DNA of 64,000 nucleotides from Gilliamella sp. Occ3-1. GTDB taxonomy: Bacteria; Pseudomonadota; Gammaproteobacteria; Enterobacterales; Orbaceae. The notes beneath the pieces were generated by a model, which saw only the letters and a program-made list of their open reading frames with translations, was not told the origin of the DNA and did not search any database. Position 1 is the stretch's first letter, and each line of letters starts with the position of its first letter. Below, piece after piece: positions 42,051-52,439 of this stretch. A program made the translations under genes and the position numbers. The stretch spans positions 1 through 64,000 of the forward strand of contig NZ_LZHQ01000015.1 in the NCBI RefSeq assembly GCF_001690655.1, in the 5' to 3' direction.

Positions 42051-42076
42051 TTCCGCCGCCTATTTGGGCGGCGGAA
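42051..42076 (+). other. GC-rich perfect hairpin between metE and metF
   Basis: TTCCGCCGCC and GGCGGCGGAA form a perfect 10-bp stem around TATTTG. It stands out in this AT-rich genome. No T-run follows, so it is more like a REP-type or mRNA-protecting hairpin than a terminator. It may let metE and metF be expressed at different levels (inference). Confidence 0.6.
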
Positions 42077-42111
42077 GTGTCAATAAAGGAAATGAGTGAC
42101 ATAACCAATGG

Positions 42112-42996
42112 ATGAAACAAATGAAAACAAATCTACTATTTAATAAAAAAACCGTATTCTCCTTTGAGGTTTTTCCCCCTAAAAAAACCTCACCTCTAGA
42201 AACAATTTATAGTACATTGCGTGAACTTGGTTATTTTAAACCTGATTTTATCAGTGTCACTTATGGTGCAGGTGGTAGCTTAAATGGTCAAACCACCATT
42301 GATATTGCCCACTCAGTCAAACACACTTATGGCATTGAAAGCGTCGCTCACTTGCCGGGGATCAATTTTGATAAAGCTGAAATGCAAAAAATCCTACACG
42401 ATCTTAAATGTGCAGGAATTGATAATGTGCTCGCTTTGCGTGGTGACATTAGCCCGAATGTGCAACCTAAAGATGACTTTCGCTTTGCCAGCGAACTGGT
42501 GACATTCATTAAAGAAAACGGTGATTTTAACGTGATTGGTGCATGTTACCCAGAAGGACATCTTGAAGCAGCAACACTAAAACAAGATCTTATCCATTTA
42601 AAAGAAAAGGTCAATGCAGGTACCGATCAACTTATTTCACAGCTATTTTTTGATAATGACTATTTTTATACATTTTTAGATAAAGCTCGCGATATTGGCA
42701 TTAATGTTCCAATAGAAGCAGGCATCATGCCAGTGACCAATAAAAACCAAATTGAGCGTATGGTATCGATGTGTGGGGTGAATTTACCTAAAAAATTCAA
42801 ACAAATGATGGAAAAATACGAACACCATCCAGAAGCATTTCGTGATGCCGGTATTGCTTATGCAATTGATCAGATTGTTGATTTAGTTTCGCAAGATGTC
42901 GATGGCATTCACTTATACACCATGAACAATAGCTACATAGCAAGGCGCATTAGCGAAGCAGTATCAACATTGCTAGCAGTGCCAAAATCGCAATAG
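42112..42996 (+). CDS. metF: Methylenetetrahydrofolate reductase MetF
   Basis: MetF reduces 5,10-methylene-THF to 5-methyl-THF with FAD and NAD(P)H, supplying MetE. The 294-aa TIM barrel starts FSFEVFPPKKTSP and shows FISVTYGAGGS (about 58-68), a LALRGDI loop near 107 and QLFFDNDYFY near 181. The wording of these motifs (EVFPPK, GAGGS) looks more like Firmicutes/Bacteroidetes MetF than E. coli MetF (EFFPPR, GANSG), and a transferred copy is possible. ATGs at 42112 and 42121 are both possible starts; neither has a strong ribosome site. Confidence 0.93.
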   Translation: MKQMKTNLLFNKKTVFSFEVFPPKKTSPLETIYSTLRELGYFKPDFISVTYGAGGSLNGQTTIDIAHSVKHTYGIESVAHLPGINFDKAEMQKILHDLKCAGIDNVLALRGDISPNVQPKDDFRFASELVTFIKENGDFNVIGACYPEGHLEAATLKQDLIHLKEKVNAGTDQLISQLFFDNDYFYTFLDKARDIGINVPIEAGIMPVTNKNQIERMVSMCGVNLPKKFKQMMEKYEHHPEAFRDAGIAYAIDQIVDLVSQDVDGIHLYTMNNSYIARRISEAVSTLLAVPKSQ

Positions 42997-43077
42997 CGGT
43001 GGTATAAAAATAGTAATGGTATAAAGATAAAGTGTGATGTTTGGAGTACTGTGGAGTTGTTACGGACTAGCTAAAAT

Positions 43078-43154
<77 letters not shown>

Positions 43155-43170
43155 TCAAAGGAGTGGCTAT

Positions 43171-43176
43171 ATTATA
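43171..43176 (-). promoter_or_regulatory. Probable -10 element of the tRNA-fMet promoter
   Basis: On the minus strand a perfect TATAAT ends 17 nt before the mature tRNA. A -35 candidate (TATTGC) is 16 nt further upstream but weak. Confidence 0.5.
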
Positions 43177-43475
43177 GCATTAAAATAATAAAGCAATACC
43201 TATTTAGCTTAAACGCCACATTTTTAAACATTCTTGATTGAATATATATTATTTTCTTACATAAATAATAGTTACATGATATTTTTTGCTAGTTATTATG
43301 AATAAGATGATTATTTCTGCAATGAAAAGTTTAGTCATTGAATTTTTCATCTGCTCTTATTTTGAACGGATAGTTTTATTTTTATATTATTCCATTACAG
43401 TTAATTTATTTGCTTACTGTAAATAACACGAGAAATTTTGACATAATAGGTAGAGTTAGTTTTGAAGGGGATAAG
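43177..43475. other. AT-rich spacer between tRNA-fMet and dacA
   Basis: No gene or RNA is recognised in this roughly 300-nt stretch. Confidence 0.5.
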
Positions 43476-43507
43476 ATTGTTCTGTAAGCTAATACTTACA
43501 GAACAAT
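43476..43507 (-). terminator. Hairpin after dacA
   Basis: ATTGTTCTGTAAG and CTTACAGAACAAT form a perfect 13-bp stem around CTAATA, 12 nt past the dacA stop. It lacks a strong T-run on the minus strand, so termination strength is uncertain. Confidence 0.6.
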
Positions 43508-43518
43508 GATAGTAAAAA

Positions 43519-44700
43519 CTAGCTAAACAATTTATGGAATTGTAAGCTTATCCAATCCCAGATACTTCCAAAGAATCCTGTTTCTTCAACATTTTGTAAA
43601 GCGACAAGAGGTTGTTCGCTAATTACTTTACCATCTAATAGAAACTGCATTTTACCTACGGCAGTACCTTTTGTTATTGGTGCATAAATATAATCGTCAA
43701 TTTTATATTCAACTTGTACATCAGCTGAGCGTCCTTTTGGTACAGTGATGTAAGACCCATTAATTGCACCTAGTTGAATTTTATTTTCATCTCCATACCA
43801 AATCGTTTTTGTCGCTAATGGCGTATCTGCTTTTACAGGATTTGCGGTTTCAAAAAAGCGGAATCCCCATACTAATAGTTTTTTGCTCTCTTCTTCACGG
43901 CCTTTATATGTTCGTCCACCTAGTACCGCTGAAATCAATCGGGTATTGCCATCAACCGCTGAAGCAACTAAGTTATAACCAGCAGCATTGGTATGCCCTG
44001 TTTTAATTCCATCAACGTTTAATGTGGTATCCCAAAGTAGTCCATTTCGATTAAGTTGTGGTTTTGATAAAGTATAGGTAAATTCTTTTTGTTTATAAAT
44101 AGAATATTCTTCAGGTAAATCTCGAATCAATGCTTGCCCTAAAAAAGCCATATCTTTGGCTGTTGTATATTGCCCTGGTGCATCAAGCCCATGAACTGTT
44201 TCAAAATGAGTATGCGCTAATCCAATTTTTTTTGCATAATCATTCATTAGGTTAACAAAAGCCCCTTGGCTTCCTGCTACATGTTCTGCCATTGCAATAC
44301 AAGCATCATTACCAGATTGGATGATAATACCTTTATTAAGATCAGAAACTGATACTGTTTTACCCACTTCTAAAAACATCAATGATGACCCTTTTAAAAC
44401 AGGGTTACCCGTTGCCCATGCATCTTTACTTACTACAACCATATCATCATTTTTTATGCGTCCTGAGTGTAGTGCTTGACCAACCACATAGCTGGTCATC
44501 ATTTTGGTTAGACTAGCAGGATCACGCTGTTGTTCAGCGTTATATTGCGCTAAAATTTCGCCCGATTTTGCATCGATTAATATATAAGATTCAGCATCTA
44601 GTTGCGGAATAGCTGGGATAGGAAAAGCCATTTCAGCCGATACTGATGAACAAAGTGCAAGCGCAAACAACGCAAAAGATAATTTAAATTTCTTTTTCAT
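43519..44700 (-). CDS. dacA: D-alanyl-D-alanine carboxypeptidase DacA (PBP5/6 type)
   Basis: DacA trims the terminal D-Ala from peptidoglycan stem peptides in the periplasm. A signal peptide (about 1-22, cut after VSA) is followed by the peptidase S11 domain: SLTK with nucleophile Ser63 and Lys66, SGND near 125, and KTGHTNAAG near 225. A PBP5-like beta domain follows, and the protein ends in an amphipathic helix ([16 protein letters not shown]) that anchors it to the membrane. Length 393 aa. It is the last gene of mrdA-rodA-dacA, the usual elongasome order, here without rlpA. Confidence 0.96.
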   Translation of the reverse strand: MKKKFKLSFALFALALCSSVSAEMAFPIPAIPQLDAESYILIDAKSGEILAQYNAEQQRDPASLTKMMTSYVVGQALHSGRIKNDDMVVVSKDAWATGNPVLKGSSLMFLEVGKTVSVSDLNKGIIIQSGNDACIAMAEHVAGSQGAFVNLMNDYAKKIGLAHTHFETVHGLDAPGQYTTAKDMAFLGQALIRDLPEEYSIYKQKEFTYTLSKPQLNRNGLLWDTTLNVDGIKTGHTNAAGYNLVASAVDGNTRLISAVLGGRTYKGREEESKKLLVWGFRFFETANPVKADTPLATKTIWYGDENKIQLGAINGSYITVPKGRSADVQVEYKIDDYIYAPITKGTAVGKMQFLLDGKVISEQPLVALQNVEETGFFGSIWDWISLQFHKLFS

Positions 44701-44714
44701 TTATTTCAATTCCG

Positions 44715-45821
44715 TTAAATATTTTTAGACAACATATATCGATGTGTGTGGATAGACATTATAATGCCAAAACTTGCCATTAATACGACTAAAGATGAGC
44801 CACCATAACTTATTAATGGTAATGGTACACCAACTACTGGTAAGATTCCACTAACCATGCCAATATTAATAAAAGCATAAATAAAAAATACTAAAATTAG
44901 TCCACCCGATAAAATTCGTCCAAATGTTGTTTGTGCTTGAGCTGCAATAATAAGTCCTCGCACAATCAAACATAAAAATAAAATTAATAAAATAATGGAA
45001 CCAATAAAACCAAATTCTTCAGCTATGACTGAAAAGATAAAATCGGTGTGCCGCTCAGGTAAAAATTCAAGTTGCGATTGTGTGCCTTGAAGCCAGCCTT
45101 TACCCCATATACCGCCTGATCCAATTGCTGTTTTGGATTGAATAATATGATAACCAGCACCGCTTGGATCAAGCTCAGGATTGATCAGCATTAATACTCT
45201 TTTTTGCTGATAATCGTGCATTAAAAAGAACCACATAATTGGTAAAAATATAGCAATTAAAATTAATGCAATAAGAATATAGCGCCAATTAATGCCTGCT
45301 AAAAAAATAATAAAAATTCCTGACATAATAATCAATATTGCTGTGCCAAGATCCGGTTGCATAGCAACAAGTAATGTCGGTACTCCAATTATACCAAGTG
45401 TTTGTAATGTTGTTTTTAATGGCGGTGGGCATCCATCACGATGAATAAATTTTGCAACCATTAATGGCACGGCTATTTTGGCTATTTCAGAAGGTTGGAA
45501 TCGTAAAATACCTAAATCTAACCAGCGCTGTGCACCTTTACTAGTATAACCAAAAATATCAACTAATAATAAAATAATAATACAAGCGATATATAGATAT
45601 GGTGCCAATTTTTCATAGGTTCTAGGTGAAAACTGAGCCAGTAAAATCATTACAGCAAAGCCAAGTAAAATTTGTATTACTCGCTTTTGCATCATATCAA
45701 TATTTTGTCCACTTGCACTCCACAGTATATAAAGACTATAACCAAGTAATAAAGTAATAAATAAAAAAAACAGAGGATCAATATGTATTTTTTGCCAAAA
45801 AGATTTTTTACTACTATTCAT
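44715..45821 (-). CDS. rodA: Rod-shape SEDS glycosyltransferase RodA
   Basis: RodA polymerises lipid II glycan strands in the Rod elongation complex together with PBP2. The 368-aa protein has about ten membrane helices and SEDS motifs: [17 protein letters not shown] (about 98-114), MQPDLGTAI, the [41 protein letters not shown] loop in short parts, and [11 protein letters not shown] near the end. The start lies 2 nt after the mrdA stop. Confidence 0.96.
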   Translation of the reverse strand: MNSSKKSFWQKIHIDPLFFLFITLLLGYSLYILWSASGQNIDMMQKRVIQILLGFAVMILLAQFSPRTYEKLAPYLYIACIIILLLVDIFGYTSKGAQRWLDLGILRFQPSEIAKIAVPLMVAKFIHRDGCPPPLKTTLQTLGIIGVPTLLVAMQPDLGTAILIIMSGIFIIFLAGINWRYILIALILIAIFLPIMWFFLMHDYQQKRVLMLINPELDPSGAGYHIIQSKTAIGSGGIWGKGWLQGTQSQLEFLPERHTDFIFSVIAEEFGFIGSIILLILFLCLIVRGLIIAAQAQTTFGRILSGGLILVFFIYAFINIGMVSGILPVVGVPLPLISYGGSSLVVLMASFGIIMSIHTHRYMLSKNI

Positions 45822-45823
45822 TA

Positions 45824-47767
45824 TTAGTCTTCAGCTCCTGTATTTGGTGATGGTTCATCTAGCTCTGTTGAGTTATTGCCAAGAAGATAAAAATCCAATA
45901 TTTTACGAGCGACTGCACCACCGTTCGAACTACCACCACCGCCATTTTCTAAAACAATGGCTAAAGCAATTTTTGGTTTATCGTAAGGAGCATAGGCTAT
46001 AAATAATGCGTGATCACGTAAATGCTCAGGGATCTTATGAGCGTTATAAACTTCATCTTGCTTTAAACCATAAACTTGTGCAGTCCCTGATTTGCCAGCA
46101 GCTTGATATTTTGCATCAGTATAAAGCTTACGTGCTGTTCCTCGAGATCCAAACATAACACGGCGCATACCTTCTTTAGCTACATTCCAATAAGTTGATT
46201 TAACATTAACTAAACTATTATCCTCTAAATATTTTTCAGGCTTAACCAAGGGTTGAAGTTCATTTGAATTTAAAATATCGCTCTTTTTGTATAATAGAAA
46301 ATGTGGAGTATAAGTTTTACCATTATTAATCAAAGTTGTTAATGCTTTTGCCATTTGAATAGGCGTTGCAGTCCAATATCCTTGACCGATACCAACTGGA
46401 ATAGTATCGCCCTGTAACCAAGACTTTTTATGGCGTTTTATTTTCCATTCACGACTAGGCATAACAGCTCGTGTTTCTTCGTTTGGCGAAATATCTATAC
46501 CTGTTCGTTGACCATAACCAAATTTAGTCATCCACGAATTTAAGCGGTCAATTCCCATATCATAAGCAACTTGATAAAAGTAGGTATCAACTGATTCTTC
46601 AATCGCTCTTAATATATCAACTCGACCGTGCCCCCATTTTAACCAATCACGATAACGCCGTTCAGTACCAGGTAATTGCCACCAACCAGGATCATTAACC
46701 ACGCTTTTTGGGGTGATCACTCCTTCACTTAAGGCCGCAATGGAAATAAAAGGCTTAACAGTCGAAGCTGGTGGATAAGCTCCTAGTAAAGCTCGATTGA
46801 AAAGTGGCTTACTAGGATCTTTGAGTAATTCTCTATATTTAGTACTCGATATGCCACCAACAAAAGAGTTAGAATCATAACTTGGGCTAGAAACTAAGGC
46901 TAAAATTTCACCATTGTTAGGATCGATAGCTACCACAGCCGCTTTACGTCCAGCCAGTAATTGTTCTATATAAAGCTGTAATTTTAAATTAATAGATAAA
47001 TAGATATCCTCACCCGCTTGTGGTGGATGTTGATTTAGTTGGCGTACAATTCTACCTCGGCTGTTAACTTCAACTTTTTCATAACCTGGAGTTCCGTGTA
47101 ATACATCTTCGTAATACTTTTCTATCCCCATTTTTCCAATATTAAAAGTTGCCACATAATCGCTAGTTTTATTTTCATCTGCTAAACGCTGCTTATCTTG
47201 ACTATTAATTTTAGAAATGTAGCCAAGAATATGCGTCAATGATGATCCATAAGGATAATAACGATGCTGTATACCAACAATGGAAACAAACGGAAAACGA
47301 TGTTGATCCACAACGAAACGAGCTATTTGTTTTTCGGTCAAATCATCTTTTAGCGGTACTGGACGATGGGCTTTATAATTGCGTCGCTCTTTTTGAAAAG
47401 TTTCAATATCTTCATCGGTCAAATCAACAATTTTTTTTAATTCGTCAAATTGTTTATTAAGATTTTTAGTTTTATCTGGAATGATATTTAATTGATAAGT
47501 AATATTGTTAATCGCTAATGGCATACCATTACGATCATAAATCATACCTCGATTAGGTGAAATAGGAATAATTTCAATACGATTATCATTGGATTTCGTA
47601 CTGTAATAACTATAATTCAAAATCTGTAAACCAGCTAAGTTTACAATCAACACGATAATTAAAATAATAATTGCAATAAAAGAAAACAGCGCTCGGCGCA
47701 AAAACAAGCTTGCTTCTGCAGAATGATCTCGAATTCTAGTTTTCTTTCTTTTACTTGAAATAGAGAT
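45824..47767 (-). CDS. mrdA: Penicillin-binding protein 2 (elongation transpeptidase), non-canonical start
   Basis: PBP2 cross-links sidewall peptidoglycan with RodA. A cytoplasmic tail and membrane anchor are followed by the pedestal domain and the transpeptidase with PPASTVKPF (SxxK), ESVDTYFYQ and KSGTAQ. The first ATG/GTG/TTG in frame is TTG at 47707, inside the conserved SLFLRRALF stretch. The frame is open upstream to the phoH stop (TAG 47780-47782) and encodes [13 protein letters not shown], matching the E. coli N-terminus (RDYTAESALFVRRAL). An AGGAGG lies at 47774-47779; the best-spaced codons are ATC (47767) or ATT (47770). I place the start at 47767; the exact codon is uncertain. 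Confidence 0.9.
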   Translation of the reverse strand: MSISSKRKKTRIRDHSAEASLFLRRALFSFIAIIILIIVLIVNLAGLQILNYSYYSTKSNDNRIEIIPISPNRGMIYDRNGMPLAINNITYQLNIIPDKTKNLNKQFDELKKIVDLTDEDIETFQKERRNYKAHRPVPLKDDLTEKQIARFVVDQHRFPFVSIVGIQHRYYPYGSSLTHILGYISKINSQDKQRLADENKTSDYVATFNIGKMGIEKYYEDVLHGTPGYEKVEVNSRGRIVRQLNQHPPQAGEDIYLSINLKLQLYIEQLLAGRKAAVVAIDPNNGEILALVSSPSYDSNSFVGGISSTKYRELLKDPSKPLFNRALLGAYPPASTVKPFISIAALSEGVITPKSVVNDPGWWQLPGTERRYRDWLKWGHGRVDILRAIEESVDTYFYQVAYDMGIDRLNSWMTKFGYGQRTGIDISPNEETRAVMPSREWKIKRHKKSWLQGDTIPVGIGQGYWTATPIQMAKALTTLINNGKTYTPHFLLYKKSDILNSNELQPLVKPEKYLEDNSLVNVKSTYWNVAKEGMRRVMFGSRGTARKLYTDAKYQAAGKSGTAQVYGLKQDEVYNAHKIPEHLRDHALFIAYAPYDKPKIALAIVLENGGGGSSNGGAVARKILDFYLLGNNSTELDEPSPNTGAED

Positions 47768-47779
47768 AATATTCCTCCT

Positions 47780-48805
47780 CTACATACTTTTTTCTATATG
47801 CTGCAACTTATATTCCTGTTCATCCCATTTTTCATAAGCATTAACAATTCTTGCAACTACTGGATGACGCACGACATCTTCACTATTAAAAAAATTAAAA
47901 CTAATTTCTTCAACTTGGCTTAATACTTCTATAGCATGACGTAATCCAGATTTTTGATTACGCGGTAAATCAATTTGAGTAATATCACCTGTTATTACCG
48001 CTTTTGAATTAAAACCAATTCGAGTTAAAAACATTTTCATTTGTTCAATCGTTGTATTTTGGCTTTCATCAAGAATAATAAATGCATCATTTAATGTTCG
48101 TCCACGCATATAGGCAAGTGGCGCCACTTCAATTACACTTTTTTCAATCAGTTTTTCTACTTTTTCAAAACCTAACATTTCAAATAAAGCATCATAAAGT
48201 GGACGTAAGTAAGGATCCACTTTTTGGCTTAAATTACCTGGTAAAAAGCCAAGTTTTTCACCAGCTTCGACTGCTGGTCGAGTTAGTACAATACGACGAA
48301 TCTGTTGCTTTTCCAACGCATCAACTGCAGCTGCTACCGCTAAATAAGTTTTACCTGTTCCAGCAGGACCAATACCAAAAGAAATATCGTAATCCAAAAC
48401 ATGAGCAATATATTGTGCTTGATTCGTCGTTCGGGGTTTGATAATGCCTCGTTTAGTTTTAATTGCTACTAACTTTCCACCTTGGTGCTTGATATAAGCA
48501 GGTAAGTGTTCACTTACTTTTTCAAGTACACCTGTTTCTTTGATTGCTAAATGAATTTGCTCAGGTTCAATATCAATTATTTTATTTTTGATTTTGGTTT
48601 GTTTATAAAGAGATTGCAAAATATCAATAGCAGATCGAACAAAAATATCATCTCCGGTTATTGAAAATAAATTACTCCGTTGATTAATTTCAATACCTAG
48701 TCGACACTCTAGCTTTTTTATATTATCATTATAAGGACCACAAAGACTATTAAGCCGTTGATTATCGGCTGGTTCAAGCATGGTTTCTTGTGTTGTAATA
48801 TTCAA
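47780..48805 (-). CDS. ybeZ: PhoH-family ATPase YbeZ
   Basis: YbeZ is a PhoH-like NTPase that works with the RNase YbeY in ribosome and RNA quality control. The 341-aa protein has an N-terminal KH-like region, a spacer and the PhoH core with Walker A GPAGTGKTYLA (about 140-150), FLPGNLSQKVDPYLRPLYDAL and Walker B FIILDESQNTT. It follows miaB by 32 nt as in E. coli. The next gene should be ybeY, but here mrdA follows directly, in the same reading frame as the end of this gene. Confidence 0.95.
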   Translation of the reverse strand: MNITTQETMLEPADNQRLNSLCGPYNDNIKKLECRLGIEINQRSNLFSITGDDIFVRSAIDILQSLYKQTKIKNKIIDIEPEQIHLAIKETGVLEKVSEHLPAYIKHQGGKLVAIKTKRGIIKPRTTNQAQYIAHVLDYDISFGIGPAGTGKTYLAVAAAVDALEKQQIRRIVLTRPAVEAGEKLGFLPGNLSQKVDPYLRPLYDALFEMLGFEKVEKLIEKSVIEVAPLAYMRGRTLNDAFIILDESQNTTIEQMKMFLTRIGFNSKAVITGDITQIDLPRNQKSGLRHAIEVLSQVEEISFNFFNSEDVVRHPVVARIVNAYEKWDEQEYKLQHIEKSM

Positions 48806-48837
48806 ATGTAAGCCCTCAAATAATTATTTTAACTCTT

Positions 48838-50265
48838 TTAAGGTTGATAAATCCCAACTCCTAAATCATTTTCTTTTCGTGTACGTGAAATAATGGATAT
48901 TGGAGATTCACTCACACGTAACTTCATTTCATCTTCGGTTCTAACGACTTTACCGCGCAATGAATTTGGATAAACATCGGTAATTTCAACATCAACAAAT
49001 TTACCAATCATTTCAGGACGACCTTCAAAGTTAACAATTCGATTATTTTCAGTTCGACCAGTTAATTCCATAAGGTCTTTTTTGGATGGACCTTCAACCA
49101 AAATACGTTGCACGGTATTTAACATACGGCGGCTAAATTGCATGGCTTGTTGATTAATTCGTTCTTGAAGTATGTAAAGTCGTTGTTTTTTATCTTCTTC
49201 AGAAACATTATCTTCCATTTCAGCAGCAGGAGTACCTGGACGTGCTGAATAAACAAAGCTGTAACTCAAATCAAAATTGACATCAACAATTAGCTTCATT
49301 GTTTGCTCAAAATCTTCTTGAGTTTCACCGGGGAAACCAACAATAAAATCAGAGCTAATTTGGATATCTGGGCGTACTTTACGTAGTTTTCGAATAATTG
49401 ATTTATATTCAAGCGCAGTATGCGTACGTTTCATTAAGTTTAATACGCGATCTGAGCCACTTTGTACTGGCAAATGTAAAAAATTTACTAGTTCTGGTGT
49501 GTCACGATAAACATCAATAATATCATCAGTAAATTCTATTGGATGGCTAGTTGTAAAACGAATGCGATCTATACCATCAATGGCTGCAACTAAACGTAAT
49601 AACTCTGCGAAGGAACAAATATCACCATCGAATGTTGGTCCACGATATGCATTTACATTTTGACCTAATAGGTTGACTTCACGTACACCTTGCTCGGCAA
49701 GTTGAGCTATTTCATAGATGACATCATCACAAGGTCGACTAACTTCTTCACCTCGGGTATAAGGAACTACACAATAAGTACAATATTTATTACATCCTTC
49801 CATAATCGAAACAAACGCAGTTGGGCCTTCGCTACGAGGCTCTGGTAGGCGATCAAATTTTTCAATTTCAGGAAAACTTACATCAACCACATGATTGCCT
49901 TTACCACTTTTAACTTGCTCAATCATTTCTGGTAAGCGGTGAAAGGTTTGAGGTCCAAAAATAATATCCACAAATGGCGCTCGTTTACGAATATGGGCAC
50001 CTTCTTGCGAAGCAACACAACCTCCCACACCAATAATGATATCTGGATTATTTTTTTTAAGGTTCTTCCAACGTCCTAATTGATGAAAGACTTTTTCTTG
50101 GGCTTTTTCTCGAATAGAGCAAGTATTGAGTAATAAAATATCAGCTTCTTCAGCATTATCTATTAATGTTAAACCATGGGTGGATTCAAGGAGATCTGCC
50201 ATTTTTGTTGAGTCATACTCATTCATTTGGCAGCCCCAAGTTTTGATATGTAATTTTTTGCTCAT
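48838..50265 (-). CDS. miaB: tRNA-2-methylthio-N6-dimethylallyladenosine synthase MiaB
   Basis: MiaB adds methylthio to i6A37 made by MiaA, using two iron-sulfur clusters and SAM. The N-terminal UPF0004 domain holds three Cys ([33 protein letters not shown]). The radical SAM core has [17 protein letters not shown] (C-x3-C-x2-C), and a C-terminal TRAM domain contains [13 protein letters not shown]. Length 475 aa. The ATG at 50265 is preferred over the TTG one codon before it. Confidence 0.97.
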   Translation of the reverse strand: MSKKLHIKTWGCQMNEYDSTKMADLLESTHGLTLIDNAEEADILLLNTCSIREKAQEKVFHQLGRWKNLKKNNPDIIIGVGGCVASQEGAHIRKRAPFVDIIFGPQTFHRLPEMIEQVKSGKGNHVVDVSFPEIEKFDRLPEPRSEGPTAFVSIMEGCNKYCTYCVVPYTRGEEVSRPCDDVIYEIAQLAEQGVREVNLLGQNVNAYRGPTFDGDICSFAELLRLVAAIDGIDRIRFTTSHPIEFTDDIIDVYRDTPELVNFLHLPVQSGSDRVLNLMKRTHTALEYKSIIRKLRKVRPDIQISSDFIVGFPGETQEDFEQTMKLIVDVNFDLSYSFVYSARPGTPAAEMEDNVSEEDKKQRLYILQERINQQAMQFSRRMLNTVQRILVEGPSKKDLMELTGRTENNRIVNFEGRPEMIGKFVDVEITDVYPNSLRGKVVRTEDEMKLRVSESPISIISRTRKENDLGVGIYQP

Positions 50266-50560
50266 CAATAACTCAGTTATATTTAATTGTTAAAATGAAA
50301 ACGGGTTTAAATCCGTGATTTTAGCGTACTATATTGTAATCCTTTGTGATTGTAGGGTCTAGAATAAAATAAAAAAATCAAAACAAAGCTTATTTTTAAC
50401 ATTTAAAGACAATCTTTTTTATAATAAAAATTGGTGGATAATTAAAAAAATTTATTTATCAATAATAACAGACAATTATGATAATCATTCTTTTTTAAAG
50501 TCCTTTCTTTTTATGCTATTATTTGCGACTAATTTTGATAATAAATAAAGTATTTAATAT

Positions 50561-51796
50561 ATGAAAAAAACATTTAGCCCAACAAAACGCCTATTAGTTA
50601 AAGGTATTATTGCTACATGTTTATTATCCTTTACTCGAGTTGGTTTTGCAGCAACCAAAGCACAAATTGTTGCTGTACGAGTTTGGCCTTCATCTACCTA
50701 TACACGAATCACTTTGGAATCAAATATTAAACTCAACTATAAAAGCGCTTCGTTATTTAATCCGAATAGAATAGTGATTGACATTGATAATCTCAATTTA
50801 AATCCAACTTTAAAAACAATATCATCAAAAGTTTTAAGTCATGATCCTTATATTAAGTCGATACAAGTTTTGCAAATAGATTCTAAAATTGTAAGAATTA
50901 TGATTGAATTAAAACAAAATGTTAATCCTAATACTTTTACTCTATCACCAATTGCAGAATTTAAACATCGTTTAGTGATGGATCTTTATCCTTACAGAAC
51001 AACTTCAACAAGTGATGATGATCCTTTACTTGTACTATTAGAAGAATATAAAACCGGTGATCTTAGTAAAAAACAAGCAGAGATCAAAACCCAGACTAAT
51101 AAAAAGAAAAATGCACCAATTATTGTCGTACTCGATCCTGGTCACGGTGGCGAAGATCCGGGAGCTATTGGCTATAATAGAACACGCGAAAAAGATATCG
51201 TTTTGCAAATAGCGCGTCGAACTTATAATTTACTTAAGAAAGAGGCAAATATTAAAGTTTATATGACTCGTAATGAAGATGTCTTTATTCCATTAAAAGT
51301 CCGCGTAGCTAAAGCACGATCGTTGCGTGCTGATCTTTTTATTTCTATTCATGCTGATGCCTTTACTAACCGTTCTGTTGGTGGGTCATCTGTTTTTGCT
51401 TTATCAACACGTGGAGCAAGTAGTTCAGCTGCTAGTTATTTAGCTCAAACTCAAAATGAAGCAGATCAAATAGGCGGTGTTAGCCGCAGTGGCGATAAAT
51501 ATTTAGATAATACTATTTTAGATTTGGTTCAAAAAACAACGTTAAATAATGGTGTGTTACTTGGTAATGCTATTTTGAATCGAATGAAAAAAATAAATAA
51601 GTTACATAAACAATCACTTGAAAAAGCTGGTTTTGCGGTGTTAAAAGCACCCGATATTCCATCGGTTTTGGTTGAAACAGCCTTTATTAGTAATATTACC
51701 GAAGAAAAAAAATTAAAGACTGCTTCGTTCCAAAATCAAGTATCTAAATCAATTATTGATGGTATTAAAGATTATCTGAAAAGGCGAAAAAATTAA
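50561..51796 (+). CDS. amiC: N-acetylmuramoyl-L-alanine amidase AmiC
   Basis: AmiC cleaves the MurNAc-peptide bond at division sites. The 411-aa protein has a signal region (about 1-31, Lys/Arg start, then hydrophobic, ending GFAA), an AMIN domain for septal targeting (about 36-140, VAVRVWPSSTYTRITLES), and Amidase_3 with VVLDPGHGGEDPGAIG (Zn His, about 190-205), SIHADAFTN and LVETAFISN (catalytic Glu). It aligns with E. coli AmiC almost end to end (417 aa), except that the twin-arginine of the Tat signal is not obvious; the start reads KKTFSPTKRLLVKG, so export may be by Sec. It is divergent from miaB. Confidence 0.95.
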   Translation: MKKTFSPTKRLLVKGIIATCLLSFTRVGFAATKAQIVAVRVWPSSTYTRITLESNIKLNYKSASLFNPNRIVIDIDNLNLNPTLKTISSKVLSHDPYIKSIQVLQIDSKIVRIMIELKQNVNPNTFTLSPIAEFKHRLVMDLYPYRTTSTSDDDPLLVLLEEYKTGDLSKKQAEIKTQTNKKKNAPIIVVLDPGHGGEDPGAIGYNRTREKDIVLQIARRTYNLLKKEANIKVYMTRNEDVFIPLKVRVAKARSLRADLFISIHADAFTNRSVGGSSVFALSTRGASSSAASYLAQTQNEADQIGGVSRSGDKYLDNTILDLVQKTTLNNGVLLGNAILNRMKKINKLHKQSLEKAGFAVLKAPDIPSVLVETAFISNITEEKKLKTASFQNQVSKSIIDGIKDYLKRRKN

Positions 51797-51839
51797 ATTT
51801 GTAAAAAGTTTAATAAAATCATTTAATTAATCACAAAAA

Positions 51840-52439
51840 TTATTGAATAATAATTAAACACCTTTCAGCATCTAACCCAGGTATAATCAATTTTATATTT
51901 TGTTTAAGCGTAAAACCATCTGTAATAGGATCTATGTCACTTCCTTTTAGAGCATAAAAAGCTCCTTGTTCATTAGGAAGATGTTTACACCAACTAAGCA
52001 TGTCTTGCAATGAAGCAAATGCTCGGCTAATAACTCCATCAAACTTTTTATCATTATATTCTTCTATTCGGCTTTGTATTGGGTTTATATTAGTTAGCTT
52101 TAATTCAAACTGTACTTGTTTTAAAAATCGAATACGCTTACCTAAACTATCCACCAAATCAAATTGTTTATCTGGGTTAATAATTGCTAGTGGAACGCCT
52201 GGTAAACCAGGACCGGTTCCAACATCAATAAAAGTTTTGCCAGTTAAATAGGGCGATACAACTAAACTATCCATGATATGTTTGATTAACATTTCATTAG
52301 GATCTCGTACAGCTGTTAAGTTGTAAGTCTTATTCCATTTGTTGAGAATTTCAACATAATGGATCAATTGATCTATTTGTGATTCTGAGATCAAAAGATC
52401 CGTTTGATCTATTAGATTAATGAGTTTCTTTTTTAACAT
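51840..52439 (-). CDS. rsmG: 16S rRNA (guanine527-N7)-methyltransferase RsmG
   Basis: RsmG methylates G527 of 16S rRNA. The 199-aa Rossmann-fold protein shows [24 protein letters not shown] (about 33-56), the SAM loop [10 protein letters not shown] (about 72-81) and [10 protein letters not shown]. It overlaps the mnmG end by 23 nt, the conserved gidA-gidB pair next to oriC. It is slightly shorter than E. coli RsmG (207 aa). Confidence 0.97.
   Translation of the reverse strand: MLKKKLINLIDQTDLLISESQIDQLIHYVEILNKWNKTYNLTAVRDPNEMLIKHIMDSLVVSPYLTGKTFIDVGTGPGLPGVPLAIINPDKQFDLVDSLGKRIRFLKQVQFELKLTNINPIQSRIEEYNDKKFDGVISRAFASLQDMLSWCKHLPNEQGAFYALKGSDIDPITDGFTLKQNIKLIIPGLDAERCLIIIQ

Noticed and set aside
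51797..51839. Terminator between convergent amiC and rsmG
   Set aside because: The gap is only AT-rich; no convincing stem-loop with a T-run was found.
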